64,000 bases of DNA. It comes from Flavobacterium turcicum. Its GTDB lineage: Bacteria; Bacteroidota; Bacteroidia; Flavobacteriales; Flavobacteriaceae. Made by a program: the position numbers and the translations under genes. The notes beneath the pieces are model-generated. The model was not told the DNA's origin. It searched no databases and worked only from the letters and a program-made list of their open reading frames with translations. Below are positions 8,296-16,047 of the stretch, in pieces. The stretch lies in assembly GCF_011365745.1 (NCBI RefSeq), contig NZ_JAAOBY010000008.1, positions 1 through 64,000 on the forward strand, in the 5' to 3' direction. Positions within the stretch are counted from its first letter, which is position 1, and every line of letters begins with the position of its first letter.

Positions 8296-9363
8296 ATGTT
8301 TAAAGAAAAGTATTTTGTAGTAGGTGTCATGTCAGGAACATCGCTAGATGGCGTCGATTTGGCACATATCGTTTTTACTAAGGTTGATAACGAATGGTCA
8401 TTTGAAATTTTACAAGCTGAAACGGTTTCGTATTCTGTTTATTGGTTAAACAAACTGCAAACTGCTGTAACGCTTACAAGTCTAGAAATCATAGATCTGA
8501 ATGATGAATACACAAGTCATTTGGCAACTGTCATAAGTGATTTTATAGAAAACAACGCTATTAAAAATTTAGATGCTGTGTGCTCACATGGGCATACGGT
8601 GCTGCATCAACCTCAGAAGGGAATCACACTACAAATAGGGAATTTACCGCAGCTTGCTACCTTGATTCAGCAAAAAGTAGTTTGTGATTTTAGAGTTCAG
8701 GATGTAGCTTTGGGAGGACAAGGTGCGCCTTTGGTGCCAATTGGAGATCGAATATTGTTTTCCTCTTATGATTATTGCATGAACTTGGGAGGTTTTTCAA
8801 ATATTTCGTTCGAGAAAGACGGACAGCGCATCGCATTTGATATCTCGCCTGTTAATACCGTATTGAATTTTTATGCGCAACAATTAGGTTTCGAATATGA
8901 TGATAAAGGAGCGATGTCACGTTCAGGTAATTGTCACCTAGAACTATTGACCGAATTGAATGCGCTTGAATTTTACTCTCAAAAATATCCTAAATCCTTG
9001 GGTTTTGAATTTGTAAAGGGTATTGTGTTGCCTTTGATAGAAAAATATAATTTGGCAGTAGCTGATAAATTGAACACGTTTACAGAGCATGTTGCCTTAC
9101 AAATTGCTGCTGCGCTGCCTACCCAAACCGGTCAGATTTTTGTAACCGGTGGTGGTGCCTATAATGATTTCTTGATAGAACGTGCGCAATCCTACTTGCC
9201 TAATACGGAAATAGTAATTCCTGATCCAGAAGTACTTGAATTTAAAGAAGCAGTAATTTTTGGATTGTTAGGTGTTTTGAAGTTAAGAGGTGAAATTAAT
9301 GTCCTGTGCAGCGTAACTGGAGCCCAACAAGACCATTCTGCCGGAATGGTTTACACGCCATGA
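8296..9363 (+). CDS. anmK: Anhydro-N-acetylmuramic acid kinase
   Basis: 355 residues, matching AnmK. The enzyme opens and phosphorylates 1,6-anhydroMurNAc to MurNAc-6-phosphate in peptidoglycan recycling. The N-terminal ATP-binding GVMSGTSLDGVDLAH, the substrate/active-site SHGHTVLHQP and C-terminal FVTGGGAYNDFLIERA are all present. It is cytoplasmic. The stop codon overlaps the start of the next gene (ATGA, 9360-9363), implying translational coupling to the DUF2809 membrane protein. No other recycling genes are adjacent. Confidence 0.95.
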   Translation: MFKEKYFVVGVMSGTSLDGVDLAHIVFTKVDNEWSFEILQAETVSYSVYWLNKLQTAVTLTSLEIIDLNDEYTSHLATVISDFIENNAIKNLDAVCSHGHTVLHQPQKGITLQIGNLPQLATLIQQKVVCDFRVQDVALGGQGAPLVPIGDRILFSSYDYCMNLGGFSNISFEKDGQRIAFDISPVNTVLNFYAQQLGFEYDDKGAMSRSGNCHLELLTELNALEFYSQKYPKSLGFEFVKGIVLPLIEKYNLAVADKLNTFTEHVALQIAAALPTQTGQIFVTGGGAYNDFLIERAQSYLPNTEIVIPDPEVLEFKEAVIFGLLGVLKLRGEINVLCSVTGAQQDHSAGMVYTP

Positions 9364-9728
9364 TACCATCTAGAAAAAACTATTTAGCAGTGGCAATAAT
9401 AACTATTTTGTTGGGATTGTGCAGTCGAGGTTTTTCCGTAGTACCGCTATTTGTTGGAGATTTACTTTACGCCGTTTTAATTTATTTTATTTTTAGGTTT
9501 TTCTTCACCACACAAACGGCTGTCGCCATAGCGATAATGAGTTTATCCTTTTGTTTTGCGATAGAGACATTACAGTTAGTACGATGGAATTGGTTGTTAC
9601 AAATTAGAGCAACAATAATTGGTCGCTTGGTTTTAGGACAAGATTTTTTATTGGAAGATTTAATTGCGTACACATTTGGTGTATTTGTGGCGGTAGTTTT
9701 CGAGCGAATGGTTTTTAAATGGTTCTAG
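9360..9728 (+). CDS. DUF2809 family membrane protein
   Basis: 122 residues starting at the ATG at 9360, whose A is shared with the anmK stop (ATGA). A longer frame start inside anmK is less likely. The sequence has about four hydrophobic helices. It contains the DUF2809 hallmarks LLGLCSRGF, GDLLYAVLIYFIFR, FCFAIETLQL and GRLVLGQDFLLEDLIAYTFGV. Function is unknown for this family. The resemblance to VanZ-like small membrane proteins and the coupling to anmK suggest, weakly, an envelope role. Confidence 0.82.
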   Translation: MIPSRKNYLAVAIITILLGLCSRGFSVVPLFVGDLLYAVLIYFIFRFFFTTQTAVAIAIMSLSFCFAIETLQLVRWNWLLQIRATIIGRLVLGQDFLLEDLIAYTFGVFVAVVFERMVFKWF

Positions 9729-9824
9729 AAGAAGAATGGTATAAACTTTATAAATAAACTCGAAAACACATAATTCACATTATTCTATTTTTTATATTTG
9801 CCAAAATTAAACATATCGCAACAA

Positions 9825-11051
9825 ATGAAAGATTTATTAAAGAAATTCGAAAATAAAGAACCTGAAATAGTTTTCCATTGGAAAGATGCTGAAACCGAAG
9901 CTGAGGGTTGGACAGTTATCAATTCGCTTCGTGGAGGCGCTGCTGGAGGTGGAACTCGTATGCGAAAAGGTTTGGATATGAATGAAGTTTTGTCATTGGC
10001 AAAAACGATGGAAGTTAAATTTTCGGTTTCTGGACCTGCGATAGGTGGAGCAAAGTCGGGTATCAATTTTGATCCGAATGATCCCCGCAAAAAAGGAGTT
10101 TTGCAACGTTGGTACAAAGCGGTTTCTCCTTTATTAAAAAGTTACTACGGTACTGGTGGAGATTTGAATGTCGATGAAATTCATGAAGTGATCCCGATGA
10201 CTGAAGAATGTGGTGTTTGGCATCCGCAAGAAGGTGTTTTTAACGGGCACTTCAAGCCAACCGAAGCAGATAAAATCAATAGAATAGGTCAGTTGCGTCA
10301 AGGAGTTGTTAAGGTGATCGAAAACCCAAAATTCTCTCCTGATGTTTCAAAAAAATATACAGTTGCTGATATGATTACAGGTTACGGTGTTGCTGAGGCA
10401 GTTCGTAATTTTTATGCTATTTATGGCGGAGATGTAAAGGGTAAAAAAGCGATTGTTCAAGGATTTGGGAATGTAGGTTCAGCTGCCGCTTTTTACCTTG
10501 CGGATATGGGTGCCAAAGTAATTGGTATTATCGATAGAGATGGTGGATTGATTAATGAAGATGGTTTTTCTTTCGAAGAGATAAGAGCTTTGTTTTTAGC
10601 CAAAGACGGTAACAAATTAGTAGCTGAGAACATGATTCCTTTTGAAGAAATCAACCAAAAAATTTGGACAATTGGTGCCGAAATTTTTACTCCGTGTGCG
10701 GCATCTCGTTTGGTTACGCAGTCGCAAATTGATAGTTTAATTGCAAATGGTTTAGAAGTTATTTCTTGTGGAGCGAACGTTCCTTTTGCGGATAAAGAGA
10801 TTTTCTTTGGTCCAATTATGGAAGATGTAGATCATAAAGTAAGTTTGATTCCTGATTTTATTTCGAATTGCGGAATGGCTCGTGTTTTTGCTTATTTTAT
10901 GGAGAAAAAAGTACAAATGACTGATGAAGCTATATTTTCTGATACTTCAGAAATTATTAAAAAAGCGATTGAAAAAGCGCATATACTTAATCCTAATAAA
11001 ACTAATATCAGCGCCACTGCTTTTGAAATTGCATTGAAACAACTTACTTAA
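9825..11051 (+). CDS. Glu/Leu/Phe/Val family dehydrogenase (glutamate dehydrogenase-like)
   Basis: 408 residues from the ATG at 9825. An upstream TTG at 9798 overlaps the promoter -7 box (TATATTTG, 9793-9800) and is rejected. It has the substrate-domain signature GPAIGGAKSGI with the conserved lysine, then GGDLNVDEI. A Rossmann NAD(P) domain follows with GFGNVGSAAAFYLADMGAKVIGI. It catalyses reversible oxidative deamination of an amino acid. Glutamate is the likeliest substrate, but leucine/valine dehydrogenases share the fold. Monocistronic, with a hairpin terminator downstream. Confidence 0.88.
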   Translation: MKDLLKKFENKEPEIVFHWKDAETEAEGWTVINSLRGGAAGGGTRMRKGLDMNEVLSLAKTMEVKFSVSGPAIGGAKSGINFDPNDPRKKGVLQRWYKAVSPLLKSYYGTGGDLNVDEIHEVIPMTEECGVWHPQEGVFNGHFKPTEADKINRIGQLRQGVVKVIENPKFSPDVSKKYTVADMITGYGVAEAVRNFYAIYGGDVKGKKAIVQGFGNVGSAAAFYLADMGAKVIGIIDRDGGLINEDGFSFEEIRALFLAKDGNKLVAENMIPFEEINQKIWTIGAEIFTPCAASRLVTQSQIDSLIANGLEVISCGANVPFADKEIFFGPIMEDVDHKVSLIPDFISNCGMARVFAYFMEKKVQMTDEAIFSDTSEIIKKAIEKAHILNPNKTNISATAFEIALKQLT

Positions 11052-11081
11052 TTCAAGCACTTATAATTTCAAGTATACAAG

Positions 11082-11123
11082 ATGGGAATTGGTAGACATA
11101 AAAGGCTACTAATTCCCATTTTA
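11082..11123 (+). terminator. Hairpin terminator of the dehydrogenase gene
   Basis: 14-bp stem ATGGGAATTGGTAG (11082-11095) / CTACTAATTCCCAT (11106-11119) with a single G-T wobble, followed by a short T-run. Confidence 0.65.
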
Positions 11124-11228
11124 CTTTGAATACAAACTAATTTATAATTGAAAACTAGCTTTCTACTCTTGACAATTTTTAGTACTTTTCAACGTTTTTA
11201 GTCATATCCTTTTTCAAATACCAATACA

Positions 11229-12128
11229 ATGAGTTCTACTAATTCAACCAATCAAAAGAAATCCCTAATCATTACCACTCTTTTGTATGCGGCAATGTTG
11301 TTGATTTTGTTTTTTATCCGTTTTTGGCCTCCGGCAAATGGAGTGGAGCTTGCAGGCGGTGGAGGCGGTGGTGGAGTTACGGTGAATTTTGGGGATAGTG
11401 ATTTCGGATCGGGCTCGGACTATAAAAGTGAAGTATTAGAGGTAAAAAATCAAGCGAAAGCGGTACCAGTAAACAGTACTCCTGACGAAGCAATACTTTC
11501 GCAAGAAAATAGTACGGATGAAAGCGTGGTTATCCCGACTAAAGTTCCAGCTAAAAAGACACCAGTGGTTATAAAAGAAGAAACAAAACCTGTGGTAGTA
11601 AAACCAAAGGTATCGAATGCTACCAATGATGCGTTGTCAAGTATACTGAAAGGATCTAATAAAGGAGGTGATGGTGATGATAAAACAGCTGGAAATAAAG
11701 GAAAGTCAAACGGGAATTTAAATTCAGGTGATTATTATGGTTTAGGCGGTTCCGGAGGTGGTACTGGCGGAGGAAACGGAACTGGAAATGGAACAGGAAC
11801 CGGCAAAGGTTCAGGCTCTGGAAGCGGTGGCGGATCCGGAAGTGGTTCTGGTGGCGGAATCGGATATTCTCTTGGTAATAGAAGAGCAGTATCTAAACCA
11901 GTGCCAAAATACACATGTAGCGAACAAGGTAGGGTAGTTGTTGAGGTCGCCGTAGATCGAAACGGACGTACAATGAGCGCTATTGCGGGAGTGAAAGGAA
12001 CAACAAATACGGCAAGATGTTTACTTGATCAAGCTAGAATTGCAGCCATGAATACGAAATGGGATCCTAGTTCAGATGCGCCGGAAAAGCAGGTGGGCAA
12101 AATTATTTATAATTTCAGCCTTAATTAA
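11229..12128 (+). CDS. TonB-like energy transducer
   Basis: 299 residues. One N-terminal membrane anchor (~residues 13-31) is followed by a Gly-rich stretch and a charged, Pro/Lys linker. A long Gly/Ser/Asn low-complexity segment (~140-215) leads to a C-terminal globular part, GRVVVEVAVDRNGRTMSAIAGVKGTTNTA ending in KIIYNFSLN. This is the TonB C-terminal-like fold used by Bacteroidota energy transducers. It would span the periplasm and power TonB-dependent receptors such as the SusC at 24-27 kb. The exbD and exbB genes lie just downstream on the opposite strand, supporting the assignment. The linker is richer in Gly than in the Pro-Lys runs usual for TonB. Confidence 0.8.
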   Translation: MSSTNSTNQKKSLIITTLLYAAMLLILFFIRFWPPANGVELAGGGGGGGVTVNFGDSDFGSGSDYKSEVLEVKNQAKAVPVNSTPDEAILSQENSTDESVVIPTKVPAKKTPVVIKEETKPVVVKPKVSNATNDALSSILKGSNKGGDGDDKTAGNKGKSNGNLNSGDYYGLGGSGGGTGGGNGTGNGTGTGKGSGSGSGGGSGSGSGGGIGYSLGNRRAVSKPVPKYTCSEQGRVVVEVAVDRNGRTMSAIAGVKGTTNTARCLLDQARIAAMNTKWDPSSDAPEKQVGKIIYNFSLN

Positions 12129-12170
12129 ACGTCACTTTTAAAAGATAATTGTCAATTTATACGATATCTC

Positions 12171-12287
12171 GCGTGAGGGATAGCAGCAAGTACCGCAGTA
12201 CTGCGAATAGCCCGACGGCAATAAAAAAATGGAGCACATCAGCATAAAAGTTGATTGGCTCCATTTTTTTTTATTGCGGTCACGCCC
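12171..12287. repeat. Dispersed intergenic element, copy B, containing a bidirectional terminator
   Basis: It opens GCGTGAGGGATAGCAGC, contains the perfect palindrome CGCAGTACTGCG (12194-12205) and AATAGCCCGACGG, and ends GGTCACGCCC. The 12218-12277 part is a strong hairpin: GCAATAAAAAAATGGAGC pairs with GCTCCATTTTTTTTTATTGC, with T-runs usable in both directions. It sits between the converging tonB-like and exbD genes. The end motifs match copies at 6896 and 62435. Confidence 0.72.
12218..12277. terminator. Bidirectional terminator between tonB-like gene and exbD
   Basis: Stem 12218-12235 with 12258-12277, A-rich left arm and T-rich right arm around a GGAGC/GCTCC core. It is embedded in element copy B. 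Confidence 0.75.
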
Positions 12288-12320
12288 AAAAGCAAGACGT
12301 GTCCTAAATTAATATCGTTT

Positions 12321-12716
12321 TTATTTCGGGCTAGTGGCGATTACAAATTTCAGATTGTTACGTACTCCTATTTGTAAAACATCTACTAAATCTTGCACCT
12401 GAAGATTGAATGGGATTCTAACAACAACGGTTTGGTCTTTTGTTGTATCCATTTTAGACATAAGCGTAGCCTCGAGTTCTTCAAATGAAACGGGTTGTTT
12501 GTCAATATAGAATTTTTTATCTTCAGTGACGGATAAGCTGATGAATTGCTTGTTGGTTTTTTCGTTTGATTGCGCTTTTGGCAAAGTCATCTTGATTACA
12601 TTGGGGTTGGCAAGTGTAGAAATAATCAAGAAAAACAACAGTAGAAAAAACATGATGTCGCTTAATGAAGAAGTCGCGACCTCGGCATGAAATCTTCTTT
12701 TTCTTTTGATAGACAT
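12321..12716 (-). CDS. exbD: ExbD/TolR biopolymer transport protein
   Basis: 131 residues. An N-terminal basic stretch (KRKRRFHAEV) leads to SSLSDIMFFLLLFFLIIST, the single membrane helix with the proton-conducting aspartate of the ExbD/TolR family. A small periplasmic domain follows. With ExbB it forms the inner-membrane proton channel energising TonB. It follows exbB with a one-base gap, so the two are co-transcribed and probably translationally coupled. The terminator in element copy B lies downstream. Confidence 0.92.
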   Translation of the reverse strand: MSIKRKRRFHAEVATSSLSDIMFFLLLFFLIISTLANPNVIKMTLPKAQSNEKTNKQFISLSVTEDKKFYIDKQPVSFEELEATLMSKMDTTKDQTVVVRIPFNLQVQDLVDVLQIGVRNNLKFVIATSPK

Positions 12717-12717
12717 G

Positions 12718-13413
12718 TTATGATTTTTGAATAATATTTACAAATTCAAGTACTTGTTTTTGGATTTTTAATGCAAAATTATCAATTTTCCCGTTCAACA
12801 AGTGGTATCCACTGTAGGCAACAATTCCAACTATCAAACCCGCTCCACTACTAATCATTTTTTCGTATAATCCGCCAGAGATATTCCCGATACTAATATT
12901 CTCAGTAACTGATATGCTGTAGAAAATTTTAATTACTCCGGAAATGGTACCAATAAAACCCAAAGTAGGCGCAATACCAGCTATAAGTCCCAAATGGCCC
13001 AAGTGTTTTTCCATTTCGCCAATTTCAATATCGGCTGCACGATCCATATTCGATTCGATTTCACCAATTGGGCGGCCAATAACAAGAATACCTTCTTTGA
13101 TGATATTTCCCGATGCTGTATTATTTCGTTCAGCAAGTGATCGTGCTAAATCTAAATTGCCAGAATTTAACTGATCCCTAACATCACGTAAAAGTAATGA
13201 GTCTACTTTTGAAGCTTTGCTAATGTATAAGTAGCGCTCTACGATGAGGTAAAAAGTGTAAAATAATAAAATCCCAATTGGGATTAGCCAAATACCGCCT
13301 TTTAATAAAAATCCTAAAGTAGAAATTTCGGTGTTTGGAGCAATGTTTTCAACAACTGCGCTTGATGCGGCATTAGTAAGGGTGTCCGCTTGTAATTGGA
13401 TAAAACTAAACAT
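12718..13413 (-). CDS. exbB: MotA/TolQ/ExbB proton channel protein
   Basis: 231 residues with three membrane helices. The first is at ~33-60 (LKGGIWLIPIGILLFYTFYLIVERYLYI). The last two are in the C-terminal half, with the family signature HLGLIAGIAPTLGFIGTISGVIKIF and GAGLIVGIVAYSGYHLL. It forms the pentameric channel around the ExbD helices. First gene of a two-gene operon with exbD. It is divergent from folC across a 128-bp spacer that must hold both promoters. Confidence 0.92.
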   Translation of the reverse strand: MFSFIQLQADTLTNAASSAVVENIAPNTEISTLGFLLKGGIWLIPIGILLFYTFYLIVERYLYISKASKVDSLLLRDVRDQLNSGNLDLARSLAERNNTASGNIIKEGILVIGRPIGEIESNMDRAADIEIGEMEKHLGHLGLIAGIAPTLGFIGTISGVIKIFYSISVTENISIGNISGGLYEKMISSGAGLIVGIVAYSGYHLLNGKIDNFALKIQKQVLEFVNIIQKS

Positions 13414-13541
13414 ATAATATTATTGTGTTTTAATCATTAATTCTAAAATTTGTTTCAATTTTGCACTAAAGATACTTTTCGATGTAGTATTAAACTAAAA
13501 AAATCGAAAAATATTTTAAACAATTCCTATTTACCTATAAA

Positions 13542-14762
13542 ATGAATTATCAAGACACTATAAACTGGATGTTTAATCAGCTCCCGATGTACCAACTTCA
13601 AGGCGCACAAGCTTATAAAAAGGACTTAACGAACGCTCACAAACTTGCAGCGCACCTAAATTATCCTGAAAAAAAATTGAAATGTATACATGTGGCAGGA
13701 ACCAACGGCAAAGGATCTACCTCTCATATGTTGGCATCTGTTTTACAAGAAGCTGGATATAAAGTAGGTTTGTATACATCGCCACATCTAAAAGATTTCA
13801 GAGAACGTATAAAAATAAATGGGGTCGAAATATCTGAGAAATTTGTTGAAGATTTCATAACGGAGCATCAACTATTTTTTGAAGCTAATGACATGAGTTT
13901 TTTTGAAATGACCGTTGGTTTGGCTTTTGATTATTTTGCTGCTGCAAAAGTGGATATCGCCATTATCGAAGTAGGAATGGGCGGAAGATTAGATGCAACG
14001 AATATTATCACGCCTTTGGTTTCTGTAATTACCAATATAGGATTAGATCACACTCAGTTTTTAGGCAATACACTTGAAGCAATTGCTTTCGAGAAAGCAG
14101 GAATTATTAAGCCAAATATCTCTGTAATTATTGGAGAATACACTCCTGAAACGAAGCCTGTTTTTTTGTCTAGAGCCAAAGAAGGAAGCTCGGAGATTTA
14201 TTTTGCAGCAGATTTAGTTTTCGAAAATTATCCTTCAGACTTGATTGGAGATTATCAAGTGCACAACAAAAAGACGGTTTTGCAAACCATACAGGTTTTG
14301 AATAAGCAGACTGAATTTGAAATTTCCCCTCAAAATATACAAAATGGTTTGTTGCATGTTGTAAAAAATACAGGACTTCAAGGCAGATGGCAGCAAATAC
14401 ATACAGCCCCAAAGGTTATTTGTGATACTGCTCATAACAAAAACGGTCTAGAGATCGTATTGAAACAAATACAAAAAGAAAAATTTGACACCTTACACTT
14501 TGTTTTGGGAGTGGTAAATGATAAAGATTTAGAAGAAATTTTGCCTTTGTTTCCAAAAAATGCAAAATATTATTTTTGTAAGCCTAATATTCCTCGCGGA
14601 TTGGATGCGCAAGTTTTACAACAAAAGGCGGCATTGTTTGAGTTGCATGGTGAAGTATACAATTCTGTTTCAGAAGCTTATAAAAAAGCACTGCAAAATG
14701 CTGTAGCGACTGACTTTGTTTACGTAGGAGGAAGTACTTTTGTAGTTGCAGAAATTTTGTAA
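13542..14762 (+). CDS. folC: Bifunctional folylpolyglutamate synthase / dihydrofolate synthase
   Basis: 406 residues of the Mur-ligase superfamily. It has P-loop HVAGTNGKGSTSHML, then VGLYTSPHLKDFRERI, VGMGGRLDATN and FEKAGIIKPN, and a C-terminal domain with DTAHNKNGLEIVL. It adds glutamate to dihydropteroate and/or reduced folates in the cytoplasm. Length is typical. It is followed by the tRNA-Val gene, which has its own promoter overlapping the intergenic region, and is divergent from exbB. Confidence 0.94.
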   Translation: MNYQDTINWMFNQLPMYQLQGAQAYKKDLTNAHKLAAHLNYPEKKLKCIHVAGTNGKGSTSHMLASVLQEAGYKVGLYTSPHLKDFRERIKINGVEISEKFVEDFITEHQLFFEANDMSFFEMTVGLAFDYFAAAKVDIAIIEVGMGGRLDATNIITPLVSVITNIGLDHTQFLGNTLEAIAFEKAGIIKPNISVIIGEYTPETKPVFLSRAKEGSSEIYFAADLVFENYPSDLIGDYQVHNKKTVLQTIQVLNKQTEFEISPQNIQNGLLHVVKNTGLQGRWQQIHTAPKVICDTAHNKNGLEIVLKQIQKEKFDTLHFVLGVVNDKDLEEILPLFPKNAKYYFCKPNIPRGLDAQVLQQKAALFELHGEVYNSVSEAYKKALQNAVATDFVYVGGSTFVVAEIL

Positions 14763-14779
14763 TTTTTTTGTTTTTATAG

Positions 14780-14809
14780 TTGCATATTCAAAAAACAGTC
14801 TTATATTTG
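14780..14809 (+). promoter_or_regulatory. Promoter of the tRNA-Val gene
   Basis: TTG (14780-14782), exactly 19 bases, then TATATTTG (14802-14809), a full match to the Bacteroidota -33/-7 consensus. The tRNA begins 40 bases downstream of the -7 box. Confidence 0.78.
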
Positions 14810-14848
14810 CACTCGCAATAAGGAAATGAAAATTATCGAATTGCAATA

Positions 14849-14923
14849 GGGCGATTAGCTCAGCTGGTTCAGAGCACCTCGTTTACACCGAGGGGGTCGG
14901 GGGTTCGAACCCCTCATCGCCCA
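14849..14923 (+). tRNA. tRNA-Val (anticodon TAC)
   Basis: Complete cloverleaf of 75 bases. The acceptor stem is GGGCGAT (14849-14855) with ATCGCCC (14916-14922) and discriminator A. The D arm is GCTC..GAGC. The anticodon stem CCTCG/CGAGG has loop TTTACAC, giving anticodon TAC at 14884-14886, which reads GTA. The T arm contains GTTCGAA. CCA is not encoded. A Bacteroidota promoter lies just upstream and a terminator just downstream, so it is a stand-alone unit. Confidence 0.96.
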
Positions 14924-14960
14924 CAAAAAACTCCTTAAGAAATTAAGGAGTTTTTTTTTA
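14924..14960. terminator. Terminator between tRNA-Val and the Nudix gene
   Basis: Stem ACTCCTTAA / TTAAGGAGT with an A-run on the left and a T-run on the right. It suits both the tRNA and the converging Nudix gene. Confidence 0.82.
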
Positions 14961-14969
14961 TTTCTGATT

Positions 14970-15725
14970 TTACCAACCTTGGTTGATTCCGTTTTTAACT
15001 ACTGCCTCGTATTTTTCTTTATCAAAGCGGTATAAGTTAGGTGCTTTGTGAGCAACATTGCTCTTCTTCTCGTCAAGTTTTATTAATATCCCAATAGCTG
15101 TAATCTTTCTTAAAAAATTACGGCGGTCTAATTTCTTGCCTAAAATGGTTTCGTATAATTTTTGTAATTCTGGAATTGTAAATTTTTCAGGTAGCAAATT
15201 GTAGCCTACAGGTGTAAGATTTAATTCGTTTCGCAGAGTAGCTAATGCTTTATCTAGAATTTCTTTATGGTCCAAAACCAAATCAGGAACTGCATCGTGG
15301 TCAATCCATTCCACAATTTCATCAGCTGCCAATGGCTGCGGAATGGTTTGTAAAAAATCAACTAATGCATAGTAACCAACTGTAACAAAACGACTGGCAA
15401 ACCATTTTCCATCTTCGATTGGTATGTTATAAAAGCGTAGAATGTTGTTGCTCACCTCTACATCGCAGCGGTTTGCGGCACCAAAAGTTGAAAATTGTCT
15501 TAAAAAAATTCCATTTAAACCTGTTCTACGGTGCAAAACCGTTACGGCAGCTTCATCAATTCCTTCATTTAAAGACACAAAACCTCCCGGCAAAGCCCAT
15601 TTATTACTGTACTTTGTTTTGATTAATAACACTTTTAATTGGTTGTCATGAAATCCAAAAATCACGCAATCTATTGATAAACCGGGTTGGTATAATTCTT
15701 TATTTTCTAAAACACTCTTTAACAT
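14970..15725 (-). CDS. Nudix-fold transcriptional regulator (NrtR/AraR-like) with C-terminal winged helix
   Basis: 251 residues. The N-terminal ~150 residues are a Nudix fold (VDCVIFGFHDNQLKVLLIK, ALPGGFVSLNEGIDEAA). However, the catalytic REUxEE part of the Nudix box reads TVLHRR, so the metal-binding glutamates are missing and hydrolysis is unlikely. The C-terminal ~90 residues (FTIPELQKLYETILGKKLDRRNFLRKI) form the winged helix seen in NrtR-type regulators. In Bacteroidota such proteins control sugar use (AraR is the known example). Here it diverges from a GH3 glucosidase with repeated candidate operators between them. A sugar-responsive repressor of that gene, and perhaps of the downstream PUL, is the best guess. 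Confidence 0.82.
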   Translation of the reverse strand: MLKSVLENKELYQPGLSIDCVIFGFHDNQLKVLLIKTKYSNKWALPGGFVSLNEGIDEAAVTVLHRRTGLNGIFLRQFSTFGAANRCDVEVSNNILRFYNIPIEDGKWFASRFVTVGYYALVDFLQTIPQPLAADEIVEWIDHDAVPDLVLDHKEILDKALATLRNELNLTPVGYNLLPEKFTIPELQKLYETILGKKLDRRNFLRKITAIGILIKLDEKKSNVAHKAPNLYRFDKEKYEAVVKNGINQGW

Positions 15726-16047
15726 GGGGCTTTCATTCTTGAAATTAGTACACTTTTATAAGGCGCAATTTAGTGCATTTTTACTCGGAAATTAAAACAG
15801 TACATTTTTTGAATACAAATAAGTTTTTTTCCAAAATTATTCAAGAGTACGTTGCACAATATGAAAAGAATGAGTTAAGAATTGCATTGTTTCACGATTC
15901 ATTTTCGAATTGGTTATACATTTTATGTAAAAAAGCTTGTCAAAAATAATGTAATGTGCTGTTTTTCAAAAATATTGTTTACATTGCGTCACTATAACAC
16001 AATAAGAGTTTTTAACCTTTGAATAAAAAAAACTAACGCAAAAGACT
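15726..16047. promoter_or_regulatory. Divergent regulatory region with repeated AGTRCAYTTTT sites
   Basis: This 322-bp gap holds no ORF of note. Three same-strand sites occur: TTAGTACACTTTT (15745-15757), TTAGTGCATTTTT (15770-15782) and CAGTACATTTTT (15798-15809), with phases of 25 and 27 bp. An inverse-oriented relative lies near 15952-15965 (reads AAACAGCACATT on the minus strand). The first site is 20 bp upstream of the regulator's ATG. These are candidate operators for the Nudix-fold protein, consistent with autoregulation plus control of the GH3 gene. Confidence 0.45.

Noticed and set aside
14970..15725. Active Nudix hydrolase
   Set aside because: The catalytic REUxEE part of the Nudix box reads TVLHRR; only the fold and the winged helix are kept.
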